DNA of 64,000 nt from Allomuricauda sp. (GCA_003712125.1 RHLF01000002.1:1206457-1270456); one strand, 5' to 3'. Positions 10,101-18,717 are shown, counted from the first letter of the stretch. The notes: generated by a model from the letters alone, not told the origin. Numbers and translations: made by a program.

Positions 10101-10334
10101 AGGCCACTTTTTCCATTGCACTAAATTGTAGCGGTATATATTTCCCAAAAAGTTGATGACAAAAAATACCATTATAGCCTCAAACCATTTGGCGTTGTAA
10201 ATGTATATGCGCGCTGTTTCAGTGCTATACATGCTTTCAACAAAAGTTCCGATACCCATCGCTGCCGCAAAGACCAAAAAGAGTACGGCCATTAATCGTG
10301 TAGAAAATAAGGTCTTCTTTAAAAGTTCTACCAT
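7164..10334 (-). CDS. ccsBA: Cytochrome c biogenesis protein CcsBA (ResB-CcsA fusion)
   Basis: A system II cytochrome c synthase fused in one chain: it moves haem across the inner membrane and attaches it to CXXCH apocytochromes. The N-terminal ResB/CcsB part has membrane spans near residues 5-30, 45-65 and 80-100, a large periplasmic domain, and a further span near 450; then comes a second periplasmic region (about 490-750) and the CcsA/CcsB-type C-terminal part with many helices and the WWD-like haem motif WGRYWGWDPKETWA. An upstream TTG at 10358 would add eight residues; I chose the ATG at 10334 (MVELLKKTL) because it directly precedes the first membrane helix. The chain has 1056 residues, as usual for the Bacteroidota fusion. 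It is alone on its strand here. Confidence 0.9.
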   Translation of the reverse strand: MVELLKKTLFSTRLMAVLFLVFAAAMGIGTFVESMYSTETARIYIYNAKWFEAIMVFFVINFLGNIYRYNLVQWKKWPVLLLHLSWILIIVGAFVTRYISFEGMMPIREGNTEKVFYSDKTFLTVYVDGLRNGETMRKTLEYPILVTEQGNRSKLPYKDDFDGQQFSIDYVDFIDGAKKGLVPNANGHEFLKLVEAGDGQRHEHFLESGKVASIHNVLFALNNETEGAINIFTEDSTYFIKSVFPGGFMRMADQFQGQVEKDSLQPLQLRSLYNLAGMQFVIPEPVIKGTYGIVEIPEEEETDNDQDALVLNVTANGQTVQKKLLGSKGPSEFSEKFNVGGLDFYMRYGSKVYELPFQVKLNDFIAEKYPGTESGYASFMSKITVVDERPFDYDIYMNHVLDHKGYRFFQSSFHPDEKGTVLSVNHDQWGTWITYIGYFLLYLGLMGIMFFGTTRFKSLTASLEKLNKKKNALVTLLALCSVLGINAQNSTDHPHNNIPTKAQVDSVLKATTVSAAHAEKFGALVIQDEGGRMKPIHTFSSELLRKLSGTDSYNDMNANQVFLSMMLNAPAWYNTEILSIGKSQNDSIREIIGVPKGQKRVKATDFFDAKGTYKLQPYIKEATSTTNPNQFQKDFKKVNERLGLMNLALSGQIIKIFPLLNDENNKWISAIEFRGGQYQVQDSLYANFISNAVPYYLNTLQMAIASGDYTEADKLLEAFKQNQKNHGSEVLPSEEKVQTEIIYNKLNIFNRLYRYYMMVSALLFIILIFRIFRDREIWKAGTYFFKGIIILLFVWHTAGLVLRWYISGHAPWTDAYESILYVAWATVGLGLLFVRKSDLTLAASTFVASMFLWIANQSWVDPAIANLVPVLDSYWAIIHVPVIVGSYGPFTVSMILGVVSLILMILTTKKNKKRMEVNLKELTIINELALTVGVVMLTIGNFLGGQWANESWGRYWGWDPKETWALISIMIYAFVLHMRLVPGLRGRWLYNFMSVVAYGSIMMTYFGVNFYLVGLHSYAQSGSAAITPDYVKYIILAIFLLGGISYWRYKANYVRN

Positions 10335-10466
10335 GAACCCATTTGCTTTGGCATGCAAAAGTAAGTCCTTTTTGCCATTTTAGCTTACACTCAGGTCTGG
10401 TAAAAACTTAAACAAAAGTGTTAATTCTACCCTAATGAAGACCCCATTTAATTTGTAGTTTTGAAA

Positions 10467-11228
10467 ATGCTTTCAGTTGTACTACTTGGAACAGGAAACC
10501 TTGCCCATCACCTTTTTAGCGCATTTTTAAACGCCAAGGCTGTGAACGTGGTTCAAGTATATGGAAGGTCAGCTGCGCATCTTGAATCTTTTGCTAAGGA
10601 TGTTCCCACAACTACAGACTTGGCTTCCCTTGAGCAAGCAGATGTATATCTCTTGGCGATAAAGGATGATAGCATTGCCGAAGTGTCCCAGAAATTGAAT
10701 CGCAGCAATACCTTAGTGGTGCACACATCGGGAAGTGTATCGATGGATGCCCTGGCGACCAACCGCAAAGGTGTTTTTTATCCATTGCAATCTTTCTCCA
10801 AGGATAGGGCAATTAACTTTAAAGAAGTTCCCATTTGTCTTGAAGCTGGCCAGCCTGAAGATTTAAATTTATTGCAGGATCTGGCCAATAAGGTGTCGAC
10901 TTCGGTTCATCTCATGAATTCAGAGAAAAGAAGAAAATTGCATTTGGCAGCGGTTTTTATCAATAATTTTACCAATCATCTGTATCAGCTAGGTGAACAA
11001 ATCTGCGAAGAAGAGAATATACCCTTTAACATCTTGTATCCGTTGATTCAAGAAACTGCAAAAAAAGTTGCACATTTATCACCTAGGGACGCCCAGACGG
11101 GTCCGGCGAAACGAAATGACCAATTGACAATGAAAGACCATTTGGATTTGCTAAAAAATCCCATCCACAAAGAAATTTACCAACTAGTAAGCGAATCAAT
11201 TCGACGTACACATGAAGAAAAATTATAA
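10467..11228 (+). CDS. Rossmann-like and DUF2520 domain protein
   Basis: About 253 residues. The N terminus has a dinucleotide-binding Rossmann motif (VVLLGTGNLAHHL) like F420/NADP oxidoreductases and pyrroline-5-carboxylate reductase; the C-terminal half matches DUF2520 (helical, with HLAAVFINNFTNH and SPRDAQTGPAKRND). The reaction is not known. A TTG at 10461 could add two residues; the ATG at 10467 is preferred. The stop overlaps the start of the KdsC-like gene by 17 bases, so this is the first gene of a run with that phosphatase and Maf. Confidence 0.8.
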   Translation: MLSVVLLGTGNLAHHLFSAFLNAKAVNVVQVYGRSAAHLESFAKDVPTTTDLASLEQADVYLLAIKDDSIAEVSQKLNRSNTLVVHTSGSVSMDALATNRKGVFYPLQSFSKDRAINFKEVPICLEAGQPEDLNLLQDLANKVSTSVHLMNSEKRRKLHLAAVFINNFTNHLYQLGEQICEEENIPFNILYPLIQETAKKVAHLSPRDAQTGPAKRNDQLTMKDHLDLLKNPIHKEIYQLVSESIRRTHEEKL

Positions 11229-11739
11229 AGAGCTTTTAAAAGATATAACCACATTTATTTTTGATGTAGATGGTGTGTTTACCGATGGCTCAATTTTGGT
11301 CACAACAAAGGGTGAAATGTTGCGCAAAATGAATGTTAAAGATGGGTACGCACTCAAAACAGCTTTATTAAAAGGGTATAATGTCTGCGTGATTACTGGG
11401 GGTACAAATGAGGGCGTTCGCGATCGTTTAAAAGGTTTGGGTGTAACCGATATTTATTTGGGTGCACATCATAAACAAGATCCCCTAGACGAATATCTTG
11501 ACATTCATGGTATTGACCCTAAAAACACCTTGTACATGGGAGATGATTTGCCCGATATCCCCCCCATGAAAATGGTGGCCCTTGCCACCTGCCCACAAAA
11601 TGCCGCTTCAGAAGTTAAAGCCATTTCTGATTATGTTTCACATAAAAATGGAGGAGATGGTTGCGTACGTGACATTATTGAGCAAGTATTAAAGGTTCGC
11701 GGGGATTGGACTGGAAATTTTAGTGCAAAAAATGACTAA
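11212..11739 (+). CDS. HAD family hydrolase, KDO 8-phosphate phosphatase type (KdsC/YrbI)
   Basis: 175 residues, the normal size of the small cap-less C0 HAD phosphatases. Catalytic aspartates are in FDVDGVFTDG (Asp18 and Asp20), motif II is VITGG, and motif IV is MGDDLPDIPPM. KdsC removes phosphate from KDO 8-phosphate in lipopolysaccharide core synthesis. Some relatives act on other sugar acids such as N-acylneuraminate 9-phosphate, so KDO specificity is inferred. It overlaps its neighbours at both ends, indicating translational coupling. Confidence 0.85.
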   Translation: MKKNYKELLKDITTFIFDVDGVFTDGSILVTTKGEMLRKMNVKDGYALKTALLKGYNVCVITGGTNEGVRDRLKGLGVTDIYLGAHHKQDPLDEYLDIHGIDPKNTLYMGDDLPDIPPMKMVALATCPQNAASEVKAISDYVSHKNGGDGCVRDIIEQVLKVRGDWTGNFSAKND

Positions 11740-12334
11740 TAATCCATTGGTCGAAAAACTTGCGGGTTACACCATTGTATTGGCTTCTGGATCGCCCCGT
11801 CGAAAAAAATTTTTTGAGGAACTGGGGGTTAATTTTGAAATAAGGTTAAAACCGGTAGAAGAGGTTTACCCAGCACACTTAAAGGGAGAACAAATTTCAG
11901 ATTATTTAGCGCAACTAAAAGCCTCCGTATTTAAACATCATATAAAGAAACATGAGATTTTGGTGACCTCAGATACTGTCGTATGGCATAGGGACGAATC
12001 ATTGGCGAAAGCATCAAGTGAAAAAGAGGCAGCGGATATGTTGTTGAAGCTTTCTGGAAGCTGGCACGATGTGATTACATCCGTATGTTTTACTTCGGTC
12101 AACGAGCAAAGGACCGTTAACGCAGTGACCAAAGTTAAATTCAAGGACCTCACCAGGTCGGAGATTGATTTTTATGTCAATTCTTGTCAGCCCTACGATA
12201 AGGCCGGGGCCTACGGTATTCAAGAATGGTTAGGAGCTATCGGTATTGAGGAAATTCAAGGTTCCTATAATAATGTCGTAGGGCTACCTACCCATTTAGT
12301 TTACAAAACGTTAATGAATATGGTTTCCACCTAG
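11732..12334 (+). CDS. maf: Maf family nucleoside triphosphate pyrophosphatase
   Basis: About 200 residues. The signature ASGSPRRKKFFEELG near residue 20 and the central TSDTVVWH mark the Maf/Ham1-like fold, which hydrolyses dTTP/UTP or modified nucleotides to the monophosphate. The C-terminal KAGAYGIQEW is also conserved. A GTG at 11723 would lengthen it by three residues; the ATG at 11732 is the simpler start, giving an 8-base overlap with the phosphatase gene. Family naming as septum formation inhibitor comes from the B. subtilis gene and does not prove a division role here. Confidence 0.88.
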   Translation: MTNNPLVEKLAGYTIVLASGSPRRKKFFEELGVNFEIRLKPVEEVYPAHLKGEQISDYLAQLKASVFKHHIKKHEILVTSDTVVWHRDESLAKASSEKEAADMLLKLSGSWHDVITSVCFTSVNEQRTVNAVTKVKFKDLTRSEIDFYVNSCQPYDKAGAYGIQEWLGAIGIEEIQGSYNNVVGLPTHLVYKTLMNMVST

Positions 12335-12363
12335 CATATCCGTAATTTTAACAAAAATTAATC

Positions 12364-13332
12364 ATGAAAAAGTGGATTCGATTTGAGTTATTACTCGTGT
12401 TTTTTGCCCTTGTAATAACGGCTTTTGAAGGTTGTAAGGAAAATTCGACATCAACTTCAAAAGAACTCGCCATCACTGATGCTTCCGACTTGGAAGTGCC
12501 GACAGTAGGCATCGTATCAAAACCAAAGGCAGTATCGCAAGCATTTAAAAAATATTGGTATTCTGGAAAAGCAGAGATTACATCCTACAAGCTGAAGCAG
12601 GCAAGATATGGTGAAATCAGGGAAGGTAAATCCGCCCTAATTTTTGTTACAGAACCTTTTTTGCCCGGAAAACAGGTAAAGGCAGATCGCAACAATCCGG
12701 ATAATGTTTCCGTATTAAAGTTAAATGCAACCAAAAAGTACCTGACCGGAATCTATCCTTATTCCATCATGTCAAGTACTTTTTATCCAGTGGGTGATAA
12801 CCAACACGCGCTAAAAACGAGTTTGTCCGTTCAAGAATGGTGCGGACATGTATATGCGCAACTAAATAACCGGGAAACCTTCGAATATACAGCACACTCC
12901 TATTTCGAAAGTGAAGCCGACGAACAGGCAAGTGTTGGGAAAGCGTTGCTTGAAAATGAAATTTGGAACAAAATTCGAGTCAATCCTGAGAATCTTCCTC
13001 TGGGTTCCATTGAAATTATCCCATCCTTGGAATTTTTTAGGCTTAGACACCTCGATTTAAAAGCCTTCAGTGCTACGGCATCGATGCAAACAGAAAACGG
13101 AATTACTTCGTATAGCATTGATTATAAGGATATAGAACGAAAGCTTACCATCGATTTCTCCGAATCTTTTCCTTACGAAATAGAGGGATGGACCGAGGAA
13201 TTTAAAAGTGGTTATGGGCCTAATGCCAAACTCTTGAAATCCACAGGAACCAAATTAAATCGTATAAGAACGGCTTACTGGGGGCAAAACTCCAATAAGG
13301 ATGTTTTTCTTAGAGATAGTTTGGGATTGTAG
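12364..13332 (+). CDS. Hypothetical lipoprotein
   Basis: 322 residues beginning with a lipoprotein signal (hydrophobic stretch, then TAFEGC with Cys near residue 24). The rest is beta-rich, with a YWYSGKAEITSYKLKQ segment, and I recognise no enzyme motif. It follows maf by 29 bases and probably shares its transcript. Its relatives are common in Flavobacteriia next to maf and are sometimes mislabelled with the Maf name. Function unknown; an envelope role is inferred only from the lipobox. Confidence 0.75.
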   Translation: MKKWIRFELLLVFFALVITAFEGCKENSTSTSKELAITDASDLEVPTVGIVSKPKAVSQAFKKYWYSGKAEITSYKLKQARYGEIREGKSALIFVTEPFLPGKQVKADRNNPDNVSVLKLNATKKYLTGIYPYSIMSSTFYPVGDNQHALKTSLSVQEWCGHVYAQLNNRETFEYTAHSYFESEADEQASVGKALLENEIWNKIRVNPENLPLGSIEIIPSLEFFRLRHLDLKAFSATASMQTENGITSYSIDYKDIERKLTIDFSESFPYEIEGWTEEFKSGYGPNAKLLKSTGTKLNRIRTAYWGQNSNKDVFLRDSLGL

Positions 13333-13391
13333 TTTGTCCAATTCCTGTTAAAGAAGTTCTAAATAGCATATCGCTCGACCTTGAATATGTA

Positions 13392-13399
13392 TATATTTG
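13392..13399 (+). promoter_or_regulatory. Bacteroidota -7 element before the PIG-L gene
   Basis: TATATTTG fits TAnnTTTG and lies 19 bases before the ATG at 13419. I see no TTG at a proper distance upstream, so the call rests on the -7 box and its position. Confidence 0.4.
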
Positions 13400-13418
13400 A
13401 TTAACAACTAAACGAGTT

Positions 13419-15956
13419 ATGATGCGACATATTTGGGTATGTTTCCTTTTGGGTCTTGCCCTATCTTCAACAAGCATTGCACAAAAGCCTAAAAACTATT
13501 CACCGACCGACATTCATCACGAGCTCCAAAAATTAAATTTTTTGGGTACGGCACTTTATATAGCGGCTCATCCTGATGATGAAAATACACGGCTAATTTC
13601 TTACTTATCAAATTATCAGAAGGCTCGTACCATTTACCTTTCATTAACAAGAGGTGATGGTGGTCAAAATTTGATAGGTCCGGAACTGCGTGAACTCCTT
13701 GGTGTGTTGCGCACCCAAGAGCTGCTTATGGCACGAAAAGTTGATGGCGGTGAACAACGCTTTACCAGGGCCAATGATTTTGGTTATTCAAAACACCCAA
13801 ATGAAACTTTAAGAATTTGGGATAAGGAGGAAGTTTTGGGAGATGTGGTAAGAGCTATCAGAGATTTAAAACCCGATGTCATTGTTAACCGTTTTGACCA
13901 TCGTTCGCCGGGCAGAACCCATGGACATCACACCTCTTCCGCCATGCTAGGATTGGAGGCTTTTGATTTGGCCGCTGATGCCAGCGCCTATCCCGAGCAA
14001 TTGAAGTCAATGAGCACTTGGCAACCAGAACGTATCTTTTTCAACACCTCATGGTGGTTTTATGGTAGTAGAGAGAATTTTGAAAAAGCCGACAAATCGA
14101 ACATGCTTGAAGTAGATGTCGGTGTTTATTATCCCCAATTGGGTGTTTCAAACAATGAAATTGCCGCTTTGGCGAGCAGCCAACATTTATGTCAAGGGTT
14201 TGGACGAATTGGAATTCGAGGATCCCAAAAAGAATATGTAGAACTTCTGAAAGGAAGTTTGCCCGCCGATAAATCAAATATTTTTGATGGAATCAATACG
14301 ACTTGGTCAAGAATTGATGGTGGTGAAAAGATAGGTGAGATTTTAAATGGAATCGAGGCCAACTTTAATTTTAATCAACCCTCTGCCCATCTTCCCCAGT
14401 TGATCGAAGCCTATAAATTGTTGCAGCAGGTGGATGATGAACATTGGAAAACTTTAAAATCTGCCCAACTAGAAAATATCATACTGGCTTGTTCCGGTCT
14501 TTATTTGGAAGCCAATGCCGCTAATGCCTCAACCTACCCTGGGGAATCCGTCAAAGTGAATATTGAAGCACTTAATCGAGCTGCAAGTAATGTTACCTTA
14601 AAATCAATTTCAGTTTCAGGAACCCAAGCGGTAAAACAAATCGATTTGGCGTTGAATAAGAACGAAAAACAGACTTTAGAGCTTGATTTGGTTGTGCCAA
14701 AAGAAATGGACTATAGCTCACCTTATTGGTTGAAGCAACCCGGATCTTTGGGCATGTATGAAGTAGAAGAAGATTATTTAATTGGAAAACCTGAGACACC
14801 CGTTGCCTTTGTTGCCAATTTCCAGCTTCGTTTTGAGGATATTGAACTAAACTTCAAAAAACCGGTAATTCGTAGATATTCAAAACCTGACAAAGGGGAG
14901 ATTTACGAACCTTTTGTGGTATTGCCCGAGGTGACTGCCAGTTTTGAAGATGACGTTCTCATTTTCTCAGATGGTAATCAAAAGGAAGTCACTGTAAATA
15001 TAAGGGCTGGGAAAGACAATGTGAATGGTACCATTCGCCTTGAACATCCTACGGGTTGGCAGATTGCAAATAACGGGCTCGACTTTTCAATAGCCAAGAA
15101 GGGTGGCATAGTTTCAAAGTCATTTGTTGTTATTCCTCCAGATTCTGAGGCAGAAGGTTATATCACACCTGTTCTTTCTGTTGATGGCAAAGATCATCGA
15201 AAAACATTGGTCGAAATCAGCTACGACCATATTCCAAAACAATCCATCTTGTTGCCAGCACAGGCGAAGGTAGTTCGTTTGGATATTCAAAAAAGCGGAG
15301 AACATATTGGGTATATCGTAGGTGCGGGTGACAAGGTCCCAGAAAGTCTTGAACAAATTGGCTATCAAGTCCATACCATTAATGTGGAAGAGATCCAAGA
15401 AGGTACACTGGCGAAATACGATGGCATTGTTGTGGGTATTCGGGCCTATAATGTGATTGAACCTTTAAAATACAAACAGTCATTTCTGTTGGATTATGTG
15501 AAGGAAGGCGGCAATCTGATAGTTCAATACAACACGGCTGGTAGGTGGAACGCCCAATTCGAAAATATCGCGCCTTATGAGCTTACGCTTTCCCGTGATA
15601 GGGTGACCGATGAAAACGCAGACGTTGAAATCATTGCCCAGAATCATGCTTTGGTTAACTTTCCCAATACCATATCACCAAAAGATTTTGAAGGCTGGGT
15701 GCAGGAAAGAGGATTGTATTTCCCTAATAAATGGGCCCCAGAATTTACCCCTATTTTATCGATGAAAGATGAAGGGGAGGCACCAAAAAATGGTAGTTTA
15801 CTTGTAGCGCCATACGGCCAGGGGAATTACATTTATACCGGACTCAGTTTCTTTAGGGAACTTCCCGCTGGCGTGCCTGGGGCTTTCAAGCTATTTGCCA
15901 ATATGCTTTCTCTCGGAAAGGAGAACATAAAAGAAGAAAATGAAATTAAAGGATAA
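13419..15956 (+). CDS. Secreted PIG-L family deacetylase, large multidomain form
   Basis: 845 residues with a signal peptide (about 1-22, ending SIAQ). The PIG-L domain covers about 35-300: metal motif AAHPDDEN near residue 48 and a second ligand motif THGHHTSS near 168. The family removes acetyl groups from N-acetylated sugars using zinc. The remaining 500 residues are beta-rich, followed by a Rossmann-like glutamine-amidotransferase/ThuA-like region near 655-800 (VVGIRAYNV, EGGNLIVQYNT). Export suggests a periplasmic sugar substrate. The gene overlaps a 39-codon membrane peptide gene by 17 bases, which is followed by a sodium:solute symporter, so the three likely form one operon that deacetylates and imports a compound. 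Substrate unknown. Confidence 0.85.
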   Translation: MMRHIWVCFLLGLALSSTSIAQKPKNYSPTDIHHELQKLNFLGTALYIAAHPDDENTRLISYLSNYQKARTIYLSLTRGDGGQNLIGPELRELLGVLRTQELLMARKVDGGEQRFTRANDFGYSKHPNETLRIWDKEEVLGDVVRAIRDLKPDVIVNRFDHRSPGRTHGHHTSSAMLGLEAFDLAADASAYPEQLKSMSTWQPERIFFNTSWWFYGSRENFEKADKSNMLEVDVGVYYPQLGVSNNEIAALASSQHLCQGFGRIGIRGSQKEYVELLKGSLPADKSNIFDGINTTWSRIDGGEKIGEILNGIEANFNFNQPSAHLPQLIEAYKLLQQVDDEHWKTLKSAQLENIILACSGLYLEANAANASTYPGESVKVNIEALNRAASNVTLKSISVSGTQAVKQIDLALNKNEKQTLELDLVVPKEMDYSSPYWLKQPGSLGMYEVEEDYLIGKPETPVAFVANFQLRFEDIELNFKKPVIRRYSKPDKGEIYEPFVVLPEVTASFEDDVLIFSDGNQKEVTVNIRAGKDNVNGTIRLEHPTGWQIANNGLDFSIAKKGGIVSKSFVVIPPDSEAEGYITPVLSVDGKDHRKTLVEISYDHIPKQSILLPAQAKVVRLDIQKSGEHIGYIVGAGDKVPESLEQIGYQVHTINVEEIQEGTLAKYDGIVVGIRAYNVIEPLKYKQSFLLDYVKEGGNLIVQYNTAGRWNAQFENIAPYELTLSRDRVTDENADVEIIAQNHALVNFPNTISPKDFEGWVQERGLYFPNKWAPEFTPILSMKDEGEAPKNGSLLVAPYGQGNYIYTGLSFFRELPAGVPGAFKLFANMLSLGKENIKEENEIKG

Positions 15957-16059
15957 TCAGCAAGAAGGTTTCCATTGGAAATGGGAATATACCCTAGTGC
16001 TTTTACTCAATACCTTATATATTCTACTTTTTCATTTTTTAATGAAGGCAAACATTTAG
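15940..16059 (+). CDS. 39-residue single-span membrane peptide
   Basis: An ATG at 15940 opens a 39-codon frame ending at TAG 16057-16059. It starts inside the last 17 bases of the deacetylase gene (different frame) and stops 3 bases before the symporter ATG. The peptide has a charged N terminus with aromatic residues (FHWKWEY) followed by one hydrophobic helix (TLVLLLNTLYILLFHFLM) and a short basic tail. Position and composition suggest a small accessory subunit of the symporter, like the DUF4212 subunit next to the acetate-type symporter later in this window. No family is recognised; the function is inference. Confidence 0.6.
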   Translation: MKLKDNQQEGFHWKWEYTLVLLLNTLYILLFHFLMKANI

Positions 16060-16062
16060 TTC

Positions 16063-17790
16063 ATGGAGGTACTTGATTGGATAATCCTAGTCGGAACACT
16101 TTTTTTTATTGTGGCCTACGGTGTATGGAAAACCAAGGGAAGTCATAGTGTTGAGGATTATGTTCGTGGTGGAAGTGACGCCAAATGGTGGACCATTGGC
16201 CTCTCGGTAATGGCTACCCAAGCCAGTGCCATAACTTTTTTATCTACCCCAGGTCAAGCTTTTCATGATGGAATGGGATTCGTTCAGTTCTATTTTGGTT
16301 TGCCCTTAGCCATGGTCGTGATATGTTTGGTTTTTGTTCCTATGTATCACAAACTCAATGTTTTTACAGCTTATGAGCTGTTGGAAAAAAGGTTTGACCT
16401 AAAAACAAGAACACTTACTGCAATACTGTTTTTGATCCAACGTGGGCTTGCAGCCGGTATCACCATTTTTGCACCTTCCATAATTCTTTCTGCGGTATTG
16501 GGATGGGATTTGCGCACCTTAAATATTTTGATTGGCATATTGGTCATTATTTATACTGTATCCGGGGGTACCAAAGCAGTAAGCGTAACACACAAACAAC
16601 AAATGTTTGTGATAATGGTTGGAATGTTCTTCACCTTCTTTTTTATTTTGGGCTCCCTTCCCATTTCTATGGGAGAGGCCTTAAAAATTGCTGGGGCCAG
16701 TGGCAAACTAGATATCCTTGATTTCAATTTTGATGCTCAAAACAGATATACCTTTTGGAGTGGCATAACGGGTGGATTCTTTTTGATGCTTTCTTACTTT
16801 GGTACCGATCAAAGTCAGGTGCAGCGGTATCTCTCGGGCAAATCAGTTCGAGAAAGTCAATTAGGGCTCATATTCAATGGTATATTGAAAGTACCCATGC
16901 AATTTTTCATCCTTTTGGTTGGGGTCATGGTGTTTGTTTATTACCAATACAATACCTCACCATTAAATTTTAATCCTGCTGCCAACGAAGCGGTACTTAG
17001 TTCAGATTTATCAGAAGACTACAAAGTATTGCAGAACGGCCATGAAGAATTGGAAGCAGAAAAACGGTTGGCTCAAAATGCGTACTCTAAAGCATTAAGG
17101 TTAAAGGATTATGATGCCATCGAGCAGGCAAAAATATCGATGCTCTCTATCAATGAAAGGGAATACAGCAATCGAAATGCGGCGAAAGCCATGATTCAAG
17201 AAGCAGAGCCGAATGCCGAAACCAATGACAAGGATTATGTGTTCATCCATTTCATATTAAATAACCTGCCCATGGGTCTTGTCGGCTTATTGTTGGCTGT
17301 TATCCTCTCCGCGGCTATGTCTTCGACAGCATCAGAACTTAACGCTTTGGGCACGATTACCGCATTGGATTTATACAAACGAAATAAAACAGGGGAATTG
17401 ACCGAAAAGCACTATGTATGGGCCACCAAAGGATTCACCCTCATATGGGGCATTATCGCTATACTGATTGCTTGTGTGGCCAACCTTTTTGATAACCTTA
17501 TCCAATTGGTCAACATTATAGGGTCTATTTTTTACGGTAACATTCTTGGGGTTTTCCTACTTGCTTTTTTCTTTAAGGGAATTAAGGGAAATGCCGTCTT
17601 TGTCGCAGCAATTCTCACACAAATAATAATTTTTGTGCTCTATTTTGCCTGGATATTTCCTTATGAAAGTGGAGAAGAGAAGCTTGGTTATCTCTGGCTC
17701 AATGCCATCGGTTGCGCATTGGTCGTGATTCTATCGTTATTGTTCGAATTATTCGACAACCTGCTTAGAAAACCTCCCATAAAGACATAA
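16063..17790 (+). CDS. Sodium:solute symporter (SSS family)
   Basis: 575 residues with about 13-14 membrane helices and the SSS family core (TQASAITFLSTPGQAFHDG near the N terminus, LSAAMSSTASELNALGT in the sodium-site helix). It imports an unknown solute with Na+. An unusual soluble stretch of about 95 residues (about 300-395), charged and predicted coiled coil, interrupts the membrane part. It follows the membrane peptide by 3 bases and ends at a strong terminator. Pairing with a secreted PIG-L deacetylase suggests uptake of a deacetylated sugar derivative. Confidence 0.87.
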   Translation: MEVLDWIILVGTLFFIVAYGVWKTKGSHSVEDYVRGGSDAKWWTIGLSVMATQASAITFLSTPGQAFHDGMGFVQFYFGLPLAMVVICLVFVPMYHKLNVFTAYELLEKRFDLKTRTLTAILFLIQRGLAAGITIFAPSIILSAVLGWDLRTLNILIGILVIIYTVSGGTKAVSVTHKQQMFVIMVGMFFTFFFILGSLPISMGEALKIAGASGKLDILDFNFDAQNRYTFWSGITGGFFLMLSYFGTDQSQVQRYLSGKSVRESQLGLIFNGILKVPMQFFILLVGVMVFVYYQYNTSPLNFNPAANEAVLSSDLSEDYKVLQNGHEELEAEKRLAQNAYSKALRLKDYDAIEQAKISMLSINEREYSNRNAAKAMIQEAEPNAETNDKDYVFIHFILNNLPMGLVGLLLAVILSAAMSSTASELNALGTITALDLYKRNKTGELTEKHYVWATKGFTLIWGIIAILIACVANLFDNLIQLVNIIGSIFYGNILGVFLLAFFFKGIKGNAVFVAAILTQIIIFVLYFAWIFPYESGEEKLGYLWLNAIGCALVVILSLLFELFDNLLRKPPIKT

Positions 17791-17791
17791 A

Positions 17792-17815
17792 AAAACCCTG
17801 ATAACTCAGGGTTTT
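17792..17815. terminator. Bidirectional terminator between symporter and DUF2911 genes
   Basis: A perfect 10-bp stem AAAACCCTGA / TCAGGGTTTT with loop TAAC, bounded by A and T runs, sits between two convergent genes and can serve both. Confidence 0.85.
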
Positions 17816-17837
17816 ATTAAAAATTTTTTGGCGTGTA

Positions 17838-18680
17838 TTACGCACCCCATTCCTTAAGGGAATCTTTGTTCATTTTGATGTAGTCAGCGTTGCCGGAAGC
17901 CTCAGCATCAGCCAACGATTTTTTGGCCAATTCTATTGCACCCTTTTTATCCCCTGCTTTCGCATAGATCAAAGATTGCTGACGTAATTGCCAAAAGCGA
18001 GGTTTTTCAATCATAGACATAGCTTTGTCTATCCATTCTTTGGCCTTAGCGATATCCTTACCTTCAGAAAAATAATAGCTGGCCGCCGCATAATAGTCGC
18101 CTGCGCCTGGCCCATTCATTACCTTATCAATGGCTGCAGACACCTTTGCTTCAGTGGGAACTTCAAATGGAACACCTACATAGGTCTTCTCCCACATGAT
18201 ACCTAGAACAGCACCACCAGAAGTAATATCATCAATGGTCATGGTAAAAGACTGGATGTCCATTTCGATAGGATATACAGGTACCGTTACCCTGGCAGCC
18301 ACCTTGGTTTCATCCAATTCAGCAGGTGCACCACCACCTTGGTATTCGGTATAAAAAATAACTTCCCACTCTGACTGCTGAGGGATACTAAAAATAGCGT
18401 AGGTTCCCTTTTTTAAATCAGTACCGCCTACTTTTACATCATCTCCAAAGGTGACTTTGGTTCGGGCATTGGCTCCTGTTCGCCATACTTTGCCATAAGG
18501 AACCAAATCTCCGAATATGGTTCTTCCGCGCATTGCCGGTCTGGAATAATCTACAGCAACATCGGTTAATCCTACAACTTGGGTAAAAGTCGCCGCAGGG
18601 CTTGGGGCTGGGGTTTGCAACTGTGCCGTCAGGGTTGTTGATAAAACTACCGCAAAGGCGAAAAGTGCTAATTTTTTCAT
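17838..18680 (-). CDS. DUF2911 domain secreted protein
   Basis: 280 residues with a signal peptide (MKKLALFAFAVVLSTTLTAQ). The DUF2911 domain spans about residues 25-175, with typical VDYSRPAMRGRTIFGDLVPYG and WRTGANARTKVTF segments. The C-terminal 100 residues are helical and TPR-like (AKEWIDKAMSMIEKP, KGAIELAKKSLADAE). The family is common in Bacteroidota and has no established biochemical role; the protein should be periplasmic or secreted. It is a single gene with its own -7 element upstream (18710-18717) and a shared terminator downstream. Confidence 0.88.
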   Translation of the reverse strand: MKKLALFAFAVVLSTTLTAQLQTPAPSPAATFTQVVGLTDVAVDYSRPAMRGRTIFGDLVPYGKVWRTGANARTKVTFGDDVKVGGTDLKKGTYAIFSIPQQSEWEVIFYTEYQGGGAPAELDETKVAARVTVPVYPIEMDIQSFTMTIDDITSGGAVLGIMWEKTYVGVPFEVPTEAKVSAAIDKVMNGPGAGDYYAAASYYFSEGKDIAKAKEWIDKAMSMIEKPRFWQLRQQSLIYAKAGDKKGAIELAKKSLADAEASGNADYIKMNKDSLKEWGA

Positions 18681-18709
18681 TGTGAACGTGTTTTTATACG
18701 ATTAGTTCA

Positions 18710-18717
18710 CAAAACTA
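18710..18717 (-). promoter_or_regulatory. -7 element for the DUF2911 gene
   Basis: On the minus strand this reads TAGTTTTG, a fit to TAnnTTTG, 29 bases before the start codon. Confidence 0.4.

Noticed and set aside
10461..10466. TTG start two codons before the DUF2520 gene's ATG
   Set aside because: The ATG at 10467 is close to the Rossmann strand and is more likely; the TTG adds no conserved residues.
11212..16059. Meaning in the 17-base overlaps at three gene junctions (11212-11228, 11723-11739, 15940-15956)
   Set aside because: The second depends on choosing a GTG start and falls to 8 bases with the ATG; the others are best seen as ordinary coupled overlaps.
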